From a virus: 43,844 bases of DNA. Position 1 is the stretch's first letter; each line of letters opens with the position of its first letter. Positions 38,356 through 43,844 of this stretch are shown piece after piece. Both the position numbers and the translations under genes were made by a program. Below the pieces are notes generated by a model. The model ran no database searches, was not told the origin of the DNA, and worked only from the letters and a program-made list of their open reading frames with translations. The stretch covers positions 1-43,844 of the IMG/VR virus record IMGVR_UViG_3300020005_000013; one strand, written 5' to 3'.

Positions 38356-38616
38356 GTGCATGCGACAGAGGGTACTCAGACGAACACGAACACCGCGTCG
38401 CTTCGCGCTCCCGTCCGGACCCGCCACTGGCTACGGGCACAGCAGGTCGCCGACATGGTTGGGGTGTCGGTGTACACCGTGCGCTCGTGGCGGTACCGCG
38501 GCCAAGGGCCGCCGGCGTACCGGATGAACAGTGCGATCCGCTACGACAAGGCTGAGGTTGAGGCGTGGCACGCGGCGAAACGGATCCGCGGTGATGGGAG
38601 CACGTTCCGTGTCTGA
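38353..38616 (+). CDS. HTH (MerR/AlpA-type) regulator (87 aa)
   Basis: GTG at 38353 is used because it begins at the predicted transcript start. After about 30 polar residues comes WLRAQQVADMVGVSVYTVRS and WRYRGQGPPAYRMNSAIRYD, the HTH_17/excisionase-type winged helix, followed by EVEAWHAAKRI. It is likely a DNA-binding regulator. Its promoter region is shared with the terminase operon, so it may control late expression. Confidence 0.78.
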   Translation: MVHATEGTQTNTNTASLRAPVRTRHWLRAQQVADMVGVSVYTVRSWRYRGQGPPAYRMNSAIRYDKAEVEAWHAAKRIRGDGSTFRV

Positions 38617-38884
38617 GCACGCCTTGTTCGACGCGGAACCGTTCGGCCCGGATCCGCGCCCGAAGCGGGTCCGCAAGCCGCGCCCACAGGAGGTCCGGTT
38701 GGCGAAGCCGTGGGTGTTGCTCGGCGGCCATCTCGGCGCCCGCGCCCATCTGCTCTCCCCGAACGGCTCGATGACGAAGGAGGGCGCGCTCCATGCCCGC
38801 TGCGGCCATTCCGGCTACCGGATCAACGTCGAAGGCCATCCGATGGCGTTGGTCTGCGGCGCCTGTTGGAACCTGAACCGATGA
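38609..38884 (+). CDS. Cys/His-containing hypothetical protein (91 aa)
   Basis: GTG at 38609 has GGGAG about nine bases upstream; ATG at 38594 is an alternative. The first half is basic with PKRVRKPRPQEVR. The second half contains RCGHSGYRINVEGHPM and VCGACWNL, giving a Cys/His set that could bind zinc. Function unknown. Confidence 0.65.
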   Translation: MSEHALFDAEPFGPDPRPKRVRKPRPQEVRLAKPWVLLGGHLGARAHLLSPNGSMTKEGALHARCGHSGYRINVEGHPMALVCGACWNLNR

Positions 38885-39072
38885 GCCCCGACGACGTCGA
38901 CGTCCCGGTCGCCGGCACCCGCCAGCAGCGCCTCTTCGACCGGGACCGCATCGACACCTTGGAGACGCTGGTGGTGTCGTTGCGACGCGACCTTGATGAC
39001 GCGCTCGATCTGGTCGCTGAGCTGGACGTCAAGGTGCGCCGGCTGGTTGTTGCCGAGCGTCGACGCAGCTAG
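38881..39072 (+). CDS. Small coiled-coil protein (63 aa)
   Basis: Starts in an ATGA overlap. After about 20 residues the protein is a continuous heptad-patterned helix (RIDTLETLVVSLRRDLDDAL; DLVAELDVKVRRLVV). It should dimerise. Function unknown. Confidence 0.65.
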   Translation: MSPDDVDVPVAGTRQQRLFDRDRIDTLETLVVSLRRDLDDALDLVAELDVKVRRLVVAERRRS

Positions 39073-39119
39073 CAGCGTCGGCCGGCAGCGTGCGTCTCTC
39101 GTGTGCGTTCTGCCGCATG

Positions 39120-39125
39120 TAGTGT
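39120..39125 (+). promoter_or_regulatory. Possible -10 box before 39161
   Basis: TAGTGT fits TANNNT and lies in the 88-base gap 39073-39160. A degenerate form of the phased motif precedes it (GCCGCATG, compare TGTCGCAT at 43469). No good -35 hexamer is seen. Confidence 0.3.
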
Positions 39126-39160
39126 CCCAGCCCAATGCCCGTGAGGAGGACCTCCCGCCC

Positions 39161-39322
39161 ATGTCCCCGTCCCCGTTTTTCGACAATGGCGACGCTCCGG
39201 CGCCGACCCCTGAAACATTGCTTGCCGCGGTGGCGACGTACCTCGACCGCCACGACCGCGACTTCCAATCCGAGATCCGCGAGATCCTCGCCTCCCTCGC
39301 CCAGGAAGAGGCCGATGACTGA
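39161..39322 (+). CDS. Small helical protein (53 aa)
   Basis: ATG at 39161 follows AGGAGG eleven bases upstream. The product ends in an acidic helix (FQSEIREILASLAQEEADD) and the stop is embedded in the start of the next gene as ATGACTGA. Its last codons (Ala-Asp-Asp) and stop form the same junction sequence repeated between the following genes. Function unknown. Confidence 0.65.
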   Translation: MSPSPFFDNGDAPAPTPETLLAAVATYLDRHDRDFQSEIREILASLAQEEADD

Positions 39323-39479
39323 CGAACCGCCGTTCAATGCCCTCGAACTGTTGCACGCGTCGATGCGGTTGACGCTCTGCGGGTCGGACCGGCCCGGTCG
39401 GTGCTGCCAGTACCACGAGGGGTACTGGGACGCGCTCGGCGCGGTCGAAGCGGCGATGCAGGACACGGCCGATGACTGA
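39315..39479 (+). CDS. DEPPFN-family small protein 1 (54 aa)
   Basis: Starts MTDEPPFN, the conserved N-terminal tag of the tandem family, then diverges (CGSDRPGRCCQYHEGYWDAL). Two adjacent Cys and a His are present. Ends Ala-Asp-Asp. The gene overlaps both neighbours by eight bases (ATGACTGA), an overlap longer than the ATGA used elsewhere. Function unknown. Confidence 0.65.
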   Translation: MTDEPPFNALELLHASMRLTLCGSDRPGRCCQYHEGYWDALGAVEAAMQDTADD

Positions 39480-39615
39480 CGAACCACCGTCCGATTGCGT
39501 CGCCGACATCCCGACTGGGCTGACCGAAGACGAGCTTGACGAGGTCATCGCCATGCGAGCAGCTCGACGGTGGGCCGATGAGATCGGCCGAGCCCTGGGA
39601 TTGGCCGATGAGTAA
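39472..39615 (+). CDS. DEPPFN-family small protein 2 (47 aa)
   Basis: Begins MTDEPPSD, then an acidic and helical sequence (LTEDELDEVIAMRAARRWAD). The start sequence is nearly identical to that at 39315, while the rest is unrelated. It overlaps the next gene by ATGAGTAA. Function unknown. Confidence 0.6.
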   Translation: MTDEPPSDCVADIPTGLTEDELDEVIAMRAARRWADEIGRALGLADE

Positions 39616-40066
39616 CGAACCGCCGTTCAACAGCGACCGCCTGACCACGCCGCAGCGGATCGCGCTCGCCCATCCCTGCTACCTCGGCGGCGAGACGGTC
39701 AACCCGCGGTTCGGTCACCGCTCGGGCGCCTGGTCGCTCGTGCTCACGATCAACACGGGGTACGAATGAATCGAGGAGGGCTACGGCGGGCCGGTCTGGC
39801 ACGCCTCGATCGCACACCACGGACACCGACCGATCCCGCCCGGCGCCGACCATTTCGCCCGTGCCGAGCGGGCGATCCGCAGTGTCGGCGACACCGCCTA
39901 CGAGTGGCGCGAGGTCGGCATCCGGGCTGCGCATCTGCGCCGCCGTCTCACCCTGACCGAACAGGCAGCGACCGGGCTCGTGGTCCGCGATGTGCGCGGC
40001 ACACCCGAGGCGGCTGCTCGCCTCGACGCGGTACGGAGGTGGCTGCCTGATGGCTACGCCGAGTGA
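39608..40066 (+). pseudogene. DEPPFN-family member 3, interrupted by in-frame TGA
   Basis: Begins MSNEPPFNSDRL and reads WSLVLTINTGYE, then TGA at 39767-39769. The same frame continues without a further stop for 98 codons (IEEGYGGPVWHASIAHHGHR, and later LRRRLTLTEQAATGLVV and DVRGTPEAAARLDAVRRWLP) to 40066. The conserved flow across the stop suggests a single Trp (TGG) to TGA change, giving a 53-residue truncated product. Alternatives are readthrough or a sequencing error. The downstream half resembles a conserved actinophage protein of unknown function. Confidence 0.7.
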
Positions 40067-40271
40067 TGGAATCGAACCGCTGTTCAATTGCCACTGGGAC
40101 CGTGACCAGCCATGCGCAGTGGGCCGCGGATCATGCGCGTTCGCTGGCTACCCGGCATGGCTGGCGCCCTACTGGTGCGCCCGTGTGAGCGAGGACGAGC
40201 GCGCCACCCGGCGCGCCGTCTTCTACGCGCCGCCACGGCCGAGCATCGAGGAGCTGTTGGGCGATGCCTGA
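40050..40271 (+). CDS. DEPPFN-family small protein 4 (73 aa)
   Basis: The start MATPSDGIEPLFN carries a variant tag (EPLFN). The body has several Trp and Cys (CAVGRGSCAFAGYPAWLAPY and WCARVSEDE), then PPRPSIEELLGDA. It overlaps the upstream frame by 17 bases and the next gene by 8. The Cys set could bind metal. Function unknown. Confidence 0.65.
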   Translation: MATPSDGIEPLFNCHWDRDQPCAVGRGSCAFAGYPAWLAPYWCARVSEDERATRRAVFYAPPRPSIEELLGDA

Positions 40272-40437
40272 GCCGGGAATGGAACCGCTGTTCAACAGCG
40301 ACCGTGACGCGCTCGCCAAGCTGTACCTAGCGTGCCTCGACCGCCTCGCGCCCAGCGAGCGACGCGAGACCGGACTGGCTCCGATGCTCGATGACATCGG
40401 GGATTACCTCGGAGTGCCCGATGCCGAGTGGCACTGA
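40264..40437 (+). CDS. DEPPFN-family small protein 5 (57 aa)
   Basis: Starts MPEPGMEPLFNSDRDAL; the NSDRD part is also in member 3 (NSDRL). The rest is helical (ALAKLYLACLDRLAPSERRE; PMLDDIGDYLGVP). No Cys pair. Overlaps the next gene by 17 bases. Function unknown. Confidence 0.65.
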   Translation: MPEPGMEPLFNSDRDALAKLYLACLDRLAPSERRETGLAPMLDDIGDYLGVPDAEWH

Positions 40438-40591
40438 CGAACCGCCGTTCATCACCGTGGAGGGGATTGACCAACCCGGCTCGCCGGAGGACGTGTTCGC
40501 ACGGTTGGACGCGATGACCCGTGAGATGCGTGCGCTCGGTCTGACCGTGACGCTGGATATCCGCATCACCGTTGGGATGGCCGATGGCTGA
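40421..40591 (+). CDS. DEPPFN-family small protein 6 (56 aa)
   Basis: Starts MPSGTDEPPFITVEG and continues with a helix and a strand (EDVFARLDAMTREMRALGLT; VTLDIRITVGMADG). The helix-strand form looks like a small alpha/beta unit. Overlaps neighbours by 17 and 8 bases. Function unknown. Confidence 0.65.
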   Translation: MPSGTDEPPFITVEGIDQPGSPEDVFARLDAMTREMRALGLTVTLDIRITVGMADG

Positions 40592-40781
40592 CGAACCGCC
40601 GTTCATCAGCGCAGGGCTGTTCCTTATCGACCTGCCGTACGCGTGTTTCGGCATCGAGGCCACACTGGGTCGGGTCGTGACCGCGCCGCCGATCGCCCGA
40701 TGGATGCGCGGCAAGGACCTGCCGACGATTCGCCTCTGGGTGTTCCGCAAGGGCGGAACGATCGTCGAGGTCGAGCAGTGA
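40584..40781 (+). CDS. DEPPFN-family small protein 7 (65 aa)
   Basis: Starts MADEPPFISAGLFLIDLPYA. The body has a hydrophobic N-terminal third, an Arg/Lys segment, and a final strand pair (TIRLWVFRKGGTIVEVEQ). ATG at 40584 is preferred over TTG at 40572 because of the conserved tag. Ends in a GTGA overlap. Last member of the recognisable run. Confidence 0.65.
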   Translation: MADEPPFISAGLFLIDLPYACFGIEATLGRVVTAPPIARWMRGKDLPTIRLWVFRKGGTIVEVEQ

Positions 40782-40957
40782 CCTGGAAGACGGTCCCGAT
40801 GTGCGCGCAGTGTTGGAACGACACCAACCCCGAAATGCATCGACTCGCCGGCGACCTACGCATCCACGACAAGCTCGGCCCCGGCGCCGAAGAAGACTGC
40901 TACCGCTGCGGACGGGAGACCCGTTCCGGGATCTACATCCGGGCAGACGTGCCATGA
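40778..40957 (+). CDS. Small zinc-ribbon-like protein (59 aa)
   Basis: GTG start overlaps the upstream stop. It has MCAQCW near the N-terminus and DCYRCGRETRSGIY near the C-terminus: two CxxC pairs about 35 residues apart, suitable for one zinc. It lacks the DEPPFN tag. Function unknown. Confidence 0.65.
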   Translation: MTWKTVPMCAQCWNDTNPEMHRLAGDLRIHDKLGPGAEEDCYRCGRETRSGIYIRADVP

Positions 40958-41229
40958 CCGACAGCCGGATGGCGACCTGCCCGTGGTGCCTGTACGTCAC
41001 CAACACCATGACCTACGTCGGCGAGGAACCGGGCGACGGACCAGCCGTCGACATCTCGATCTGCGCCGAGTGTGGGATGCCGGCGATCATCGACGACGAG
41101 GCGATCGGCGGACTGCGCCGACCATCCGACATCGAGCACGTCGAGCTGGCCGCCAACCGGCTCGTGATCGCCATGATGGCCGCCTGGTTCGAGGCGACCG
41201 GACGTCCACTCCCCGAGGACGACCTATGA
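40954..41229 (+). CDS. Zinc-ribbon-like protein (91 aa)
   Basis: ATGA overlap at the start. CPWCLYVTNTMTYVGEEP followed by ICAECGMPAIID gives a classical two-CxxC ribbon of about 35 residues. A C-terminal helix follows (HVELAANRLVIAMMAAWFEA). It may bind nucleic acid or be structural. Function unknown. Confidence 0.7.
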   Translation: MTDSRMATCPWCLYVTNTMTYVGEEPGDGPAVDISICAECGMPAIIDDEAIGGLRRPSDIEHVELAANRLVIAMMAAWFEATGRPLPEDDL

Positions 41230-41552
41230 CCGGCCACGACCACGACATCGACGGCCGCCTGCATGACGGCTGCCCGATGTGCGACGAGATCCGCGGGCGC
41301 GGCCCGACCGCGCTACGCGAACGCAAGGCCGACGAAGCCGCCGAGCGCTACCGCAAGATCGCCGAACGCACCCCGACCGTCTGCAACCACCACTGGATGG
41401 CGCCGCGCGTCGAAGTCCCCGACTCGGTCGACGTCGAACACGTCTGCAAGCTCCCGATCGGCCACTACAAGGCGGCGGGCGCCGACCCGGTCCACGTCTG
41501 CGCCTGCAAGGCCTTCCTGCCCATCGACCTGCGGCCGGCGGTCGAGCTGTGA
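41226..41552 (+). CDS. Cys/His-rich protein (108 aa)
   Basis: Begins MTGHDHDIDGRLHDGCPMCD, a His/Asp-rich metal-binding-like start, then a basic helix (ALRERKADEAAERYRKIAER), then CNHHWMAP and VCKLPIGHYKAAGADPVHVC with another Cys. Such a Cys/His array suggests one or two zinc sites. Function unknown. Confidence 0.7.
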   Translation: MTGHDHDIDGRLHDGCPMCDEIRGRGPTALRERKADEAAERYRKIAERTPTVCNHHWMAPRVEVPDSVDVEHVCKLPIGHYKAAGADPVHVCACKAFLPIDLRPAVEL

Positions 41553-41809
41553 GCGACGACGTCCGCCAGCCCACCGAGGCGGAAATCGGCGCCGTCGTCG
41601 ACGCCGCCATCGTCTGGCGCGACGACCTCATCCCCGGCACCGCCACCGCCACTCTCCCGGCGGTGCTCCAGCTCGTCACCGCCGTCAACCGACTGTGCTG
41701 CGAGCACCCGCGAGCAGTGCGCATCCACTGGTCCGACGGCGGCCGATCCTGCGGCAAGTGCGGCGGCACCCTGCCCGACGAAGACCCAACCCCGGTGCCG
41801 AGCCCATGA
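41549..41809 (+). CDS. Hypothetical protein with C-terminal CxxC (86 aa)
   Basis: GTG start in a GTGA overlap. Helical N-terminal part (TEAEIGAVVDAAIVWRDDLI), then two adjacent Cys (NRLCCEH), and HWSDGGRSCGKCGGTLPDED with a CxxC. The end overlaps a 7-codon frame starting at 41806 that repeats the first bases of the gene at 41226. Confidence 0.65.
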   Translation: MSDDVRQPTEAEIGAVVDAAIVWRDDLIPGTATATLPAVLQLVTAVNRLCCEHPRAVRIHWSDGGRSCGKCGGTLPDEDPTPVPSP

Positions 41810-41825
41810 CCGGCCACACCCAGGT

Positions 41826-41987
41826 CTAGAGCCGGGCCACCAAGGTGACGGCGATCAGGATCAACGCCATCGTCTGCAACACGGTGCACACCAGCGGCAA
41901 CCAGTCGAGCCCATCGGCCACCAGGTCAGGCGGCAGCTCGGACGGCTCGGAGTCCACGTCCGCACCGTAGACGCGGACCAACCCCAC
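41826..41987 (-). CDS. Small C-terminally anchored membrane protein (53 aa)
   Basis: A short - strand frame, convergent with the + strand operon. GTG at 41987; the N-terminal half is acidic with DSEPSELPPDLVADG, and the last 22 residues are hydrophobic (LVCTVLQTMALILIAVTLVA). The hydrophobic tail makes it plausible. No ribosome site is convincing, so confidence is limited. Confidence 0.4.
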   Translation of the reverse strand: MGLVRVYGADVDSEPSELPPDLVADGLDWLPLVCTVLQTMALILIAVTLVARL

Positions 41988-42061
41988 GAAGGGGAGATCC
42001 GGCCGCCGGCCCCAAGATCTGGAGGATCGGGAGGGTTACCAAGCGGCGAAAAGAATGATGC

Positions 42062-42095
42062 CGCAACAGGACGCAATATGCAACCTGCTGTTGCG
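42062..42095. promoter_or_regulatory. Inverted repeat CGCAACAG/CTGTTGCG
   Basis: Perfect 8-base arms with an 18-base centre (CGCAATATGCAAC lies inside). It is in the gap between the convergent small membrane gene and the ORF at 42130, and resembles the CAACA units of the other regulatory sites. It may be another operator for this phage's regulator. Confidence 0.4.
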
Positions 42096-42129
42096 CAGAC
42101 CCCATCTCAGGGTGTAAACCGCAACGCCA

Positions 42130-42351
42130 GTGGGTCTGGAGGGTCGCACTCCCCGGAAGCGTCGACGTCGAGCAATCCGCCGCGCCTCCGCCGTGACGAT
42201 CCACCACCCCGACGGCACCGTCGACACGCAACGGGCATACACCCCACACCAGCTCGCCGCCATCGACCGACGCGCCGCCAGACAACCCCGCACCTGGGAC
42301 GAGCTGAACAGCTCCAAGGGCGGCGGGCGGGACTTCGGCCGAAAACACTGA
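42130..42351 (+). CDS. Small Arg-rich protein (73 aa)
   Basis: A possible gene. The N-terminal 20 residues are very basic (RTPRKRRRRAIRRASA). The remainder (VTIHHPDGTVDTQRAYTPHQ; LAAIDRRAARQPRTWDELNS) looks like a real small protein. GTG at 42130 or GTG at 42193 could be the start; neither has a clear ribosome site. Function unknown. Confidence 0.45.
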   Translation: MGLEGRTPRKRRRRAIRRASAVTIHHPDGTVDTQRAYTPHQLAAIDRRAARQPRTWDELNSSKGGGRDFGRKH

Positions 42352-42874
42352 CGCCTCAGCGGGGCCGACACCGCACCCACCACCGGTTCCAGTGAGGCGC
42401 TGACCTGCACTTATGCAGCGAGGACGCCAACTGGAACCCCGCACCCACCCCCCATAGAACCCGTCGCGGCAAGAACCCCGCCTCTTCTCCGGAAAACGCC
42501 GCTCCGGCACTGAGGGACCAAGCCCTCGTCACTCGAAGGGCTGCGCCTCCGGCGCCTCAACGCGCCGAACCCTCGGGCGCAACATCCGGCACCACCACCC
42601 TGACCCTCCGGGCAAACCACCGCAGGCACACATCCCCGAACCGGAGACCCAACGCCACCAACCCGTACGGACCAGCCCGAGCCGCCAGACCCCGGCAACC
42701 CCGTGAGAAAACCGCACGCTGCCCGTGACCTCCAGCCGGTCCGTACTAGGAGCGGACAGTATCTATATGGACAACGGCGCCACCCTCACCGGGGGTCCCC
42801 CCTCGGCCGACAGCGGACCCCGGCGAAGTCGACACCCCGGGCGGGGGGTCCCCTTCCCCTCCCCGCTCCTCCCA
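42352..42874. other. Gene-free region with palindromes and an AT-rich patch
   Basis: No convincing gene in 523 bases. It contains the nested hairpin at 42385-42438, further GC palindromes (GAGGG/CCCTC near 42512), a short AT-rich patch (TATCTATATG near 42760) and two copies of GGGGGTCCCC (near 42797 and 42843). It could hold a packaging site or replication origin; this is inference only. Confidence 0.45.
42385..42438 (+). other. Nested three-stem hairpin (possible ncRNA or terminator)
   Basis: GGTTCCAGT (42385-42393) pairs with ACTGGAACC (42430-42438). Inside, GGCG (42396-42399) pairs with CGCC (42425-42428), and CTGCA (42405-42409) with TGCAG (42414-42418) around CTTA. The three coaxial stems form a compact structure. 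It lies after the last + strand gene and could terminate that operon. Confidence 0.5.
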
Positions 42875-43426
42875 CTAGGGGTGTGTGACGTCCACGTCGC
42901 TACCGCTGACGTCGACGTCGAGGACTGGCGACGCGACTACGTCACCAGCATCCGCATCCTCGGCTAGCACCGCGGATGATGCGTCGAGCGCAGCACGCGC
43001 CTGGTCACGCAGAGCGAGCACATGATCCGTTGCACGCGCACCGACATGCGCGACGATCGCGTTCGACGTCGACTCTCCAGCTTCGAGCCTGGCGACGTCG
43101 ACGAGGACACGAACCCACGCATCCGGATCCCTCACGGCCTGCTCACCGCGGGTAACGCGTCCGATCATGTCGAGTGCTGCGGCGACGGCCGCGGGTCCGA
43201 GGTCTTCTCGCCGTGCCGTGGCGGCGAGCGTGCGCACCTGTTCGAGGACTGCCACGCCGTCGGCTCGTTGGATGGCTGATCGCCGTTTGCGTGTTTCAGC
43301 TCCTCGCCGGCCCATCTCTGCGGCTCGGGGGTCGCCGCGGGTGAAGGGCCGCAGGTTGGTGACGCCGCCCCGCTTGTCGTCTGCCACCGCTGGAGCCTGC
43401 CGCTTGCGTGTCGTTTGTCGCAGCAT
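42875..43426 (-). CDS. Possible terminase small subunit (183 aa)
   Basis: ATG at 43426 is preceded by the promoter-like CAAGAT eight bases upstream; the longer frame to 43591 would run through the early promoter. Near residue 20 is NLRPFTRGDPRAAEMGRRGA then ETRKRRSA, a start like that of some small terminase or DNA-packaging proteins. Helices with Ala/Arg and an acidic tail ending in Asp/Val repeats follow. On a circular map it precedes the large terminase in - strand order, separated by the + strand operon. DNA binding is likely; the terminase assignment is tentative. Confidence 0.45.
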   Translation of the reverse strand: MLRQTTRKRQAPAVADDKRGGVTNLRPFTRGDPRAAEMGRRGAETRKRRSAIQRADGVAVLEQVRTLAATARREDLGPAAVAAALDMIGRVTRGEQAVRDPDAWVRVLVDVARLEAGESTSNAIVAHVGARATDHVLALRDQARAALDASSAVLAEDADAGDVVASPVLDVDVSGSDVDVTHP

Positions 43427-43450
43427 GTAGCACCATCTTGCAGCGCTTAT

Positions 43451-43490
43451 GTGCCCTATGTTGCGTTCTGTCGCATCCGGATGATAGGGT
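43451..43490 (+). promoter_or_regulatory. Early + strand promoter with operator
   Basis: -35 TTGCGT (43461-43466), spacer 18, -10 TAGGGT (43485-43490). GTGCCCTA (43451-43458) abuts the -35, and the - strand reads two phased units CGACA and CAACA at 43454-43473. The 26 bases 43451-43476 match 13623-13648 (opposite strand) at 22 positions. It should drive 43542 and, on a circle, the genes from 98 onward. Confidence 0.6.
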
Positions 43491-43501
43491 CCCCCGTGAC
43501 C

Positions 43502-43535
43502 GCCGGCCCCACGCCGGCTCCCACCAGACAGGAGA
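43502..43535 (+). promoter_or_regulatory. Leader hairpin (CCCAC loop) and GACAGGAGA of gene 43542
   Basis: GCCGGC and GCCGGC pair around CCCAC (43502-43518). GACAGGAGA starts at 43527, and the ATG is at 43542. This is the first copy of the leader element in the operon, about 12 bases after the predicted transcription start. Confidence 0.6.
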
Positions 43536-43541
43536 CATCCC

Positions 43542-43769
43542 ATGCTCGTTTCGTCGAAGCCAGCCCGTGACCTCGTTCCGGGCGACGTCATCGGCGCGTC
43601 CGATCACGGCCGCATCGTCACCGAGGTTCGCCAAGGCCAGCACTGGCCGGAGGGTCCGGGGACGTTCGTCCGTTGGTTCCGCCGCAGCAACGACGGCACC
43701 CCCCTCGCCACCGAGACGACGTTCTACGACATCGCCGCCGTCGTCTGCGTCGACGTCGACCCCCACTGA
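43542..43769 (+). CDS. Small SH3/Hint-like early protein (75 aa)
   Basis: ATG at 43542 follows GACAGGAGA. The start PARDLVPGDVIGASDHGRIV resembles the entry strand of Hint-like or small beta-barrel proteins, with later strands (TFVRWFRRSN; ETTFYDIAAVVCVDVD). Without catalytic residues it is only a fold guess. It is the first gene of the early operon when the genome is closed. Confidence 0.7.
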   Translation: MLVSSKPARDLVPGDVIGASDHGRIVTEVRQGQHWPEGPGTFVRWFRRSNDGTPLATETTFYDIAAVVCVDVDPH

Positions 43770-43784
43770 GCGGCCCTACCGCCG

Positions 43785-43844
43785 GCCCCAGCTCCCCGCC
43801 CGAGCTGGACGCCGCCGCATGGATCCGACCGGAGCCCGCCGCCC
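43785..43844. repeat. Terminal repeat, right copy
   Basis: The last 60 bases match bases 1-60 except for three A-to-C changes spaced three bases apart near the end (43837, 43840, 43843). The spacing and end position suggest a contig-overlap artefact or allelic difference at the join of a circular genome, but a genuine terminal repeat is possible. Confidence 0.8.

Noticed and set aside
39766-40050. Out-of-frame ORF starting ATGAATCG at 39766
   Set aside because: The Arg/Pro-rich translation is a frame shadow; the conserved protein reads in the frame that continues directly past the TGA at 39767.
42703-42967. + strand frames near 42703-42967
   Set aside because: They run across the palindromic GC region and into the antisense end of the gene at 42875; Pro/Gly/Arg composition and no ribosome site.
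43785-43844. Adenine-to-cytosine differences at the repeat, resembling a diversity-generating retroelement
   Set aside because: Only three differences, no reverse transcriptase gene and no variable protein target at the site; end error or strain variation is simpler.

Overview
The window is an essentially complete genome of a temperate, podovirus-like double-stranded DNA phage (or prophage) of a high-GC Gram-positive host, most likely Actinomycetota. The composition is strongly GC-rich. The attachment site carries the 3' part of a bacterial tRNA-Gly(GCC). Promoters have TANNNT-type -10 boxes, with start codons lying at the inferred transcription start (leaderless genes), which is typical of Actinobacteria. 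The first 60 bases recur at the right end with only three mismatches, so the molecule is probably circular or circularly permuted. The + strand operon that starts near 43461 would then continue through the ends into position 1.

Layout. (1) 43542-43769 and 98-4274, + strand: an early operon of about 16 small genes, many with Cys pairs or a single membrane segment, ending in a serine recombinase and a long hairpin. Several leaders share a hairpin with a CCCAC loop followed by the Shine-Dalgarno block GACAGGAGA. (2) 11770 down to 4414, - strand: an excisionase-like HTH protein, a lysozyme-like lipoprotein, a DNA methyltransferase, a YqaJ-type exonuclease, a lysis cassette (amidase endolysin, holin-like proteins), a RecT annealing protein, a RuvC-like resolvase and a winged-helix-like protein. 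(3) 11872-13448, + strand: repressor-like HTH protein and tyrosine integrase, followed by attP at about 13679-13726 between arm-type repeats. (4) 38294 down to 13790, - strand: the virion operon, with large terminase, small head/decoration proteins, portal, scaffold, major capsid protein, head-tail adaptor, P22 gp10-like hub, transglycosylase/ejection protein, a Gln/Ala-rich protein, a 1718-residue internal virion protein, and tail proteins ending in a glycosidase-like tail spike. There is no tape-measure, tube or sheath gene, hence the podovirus inference. (5) 38353-42351, + strand: a second operon of very small genes, including a tandem run of at least seven that share a short N-terminal sequence centred on DEPPFN. 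(6) 43426-42875, - strand: a possible small terminase.

How it works together. Excisionase-like and repressor genes diverge from about 100 bp holding two leaderless promoters and two copies of GTGCCCTA. The same octamer, with 10-bp-phased CGACA/CAACA repeats, recurs beside attP and at the early + promoter. A related phased element lies at the terminase/38353 divergent promoter. These sites look like one phage-wide control network. RecT and the YqaJ exonuclease form a Red-like recombination pair, with the lysis genes sitting between them.

Most interesting for follow-up: the structured early-operon leaders, the DEPPFN gene cassettes (one broken by an in-frame TGA), the phased operator network and the complete attP with arm sites. 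All functional calls rest on motifs recognised by eye; no database search was run.
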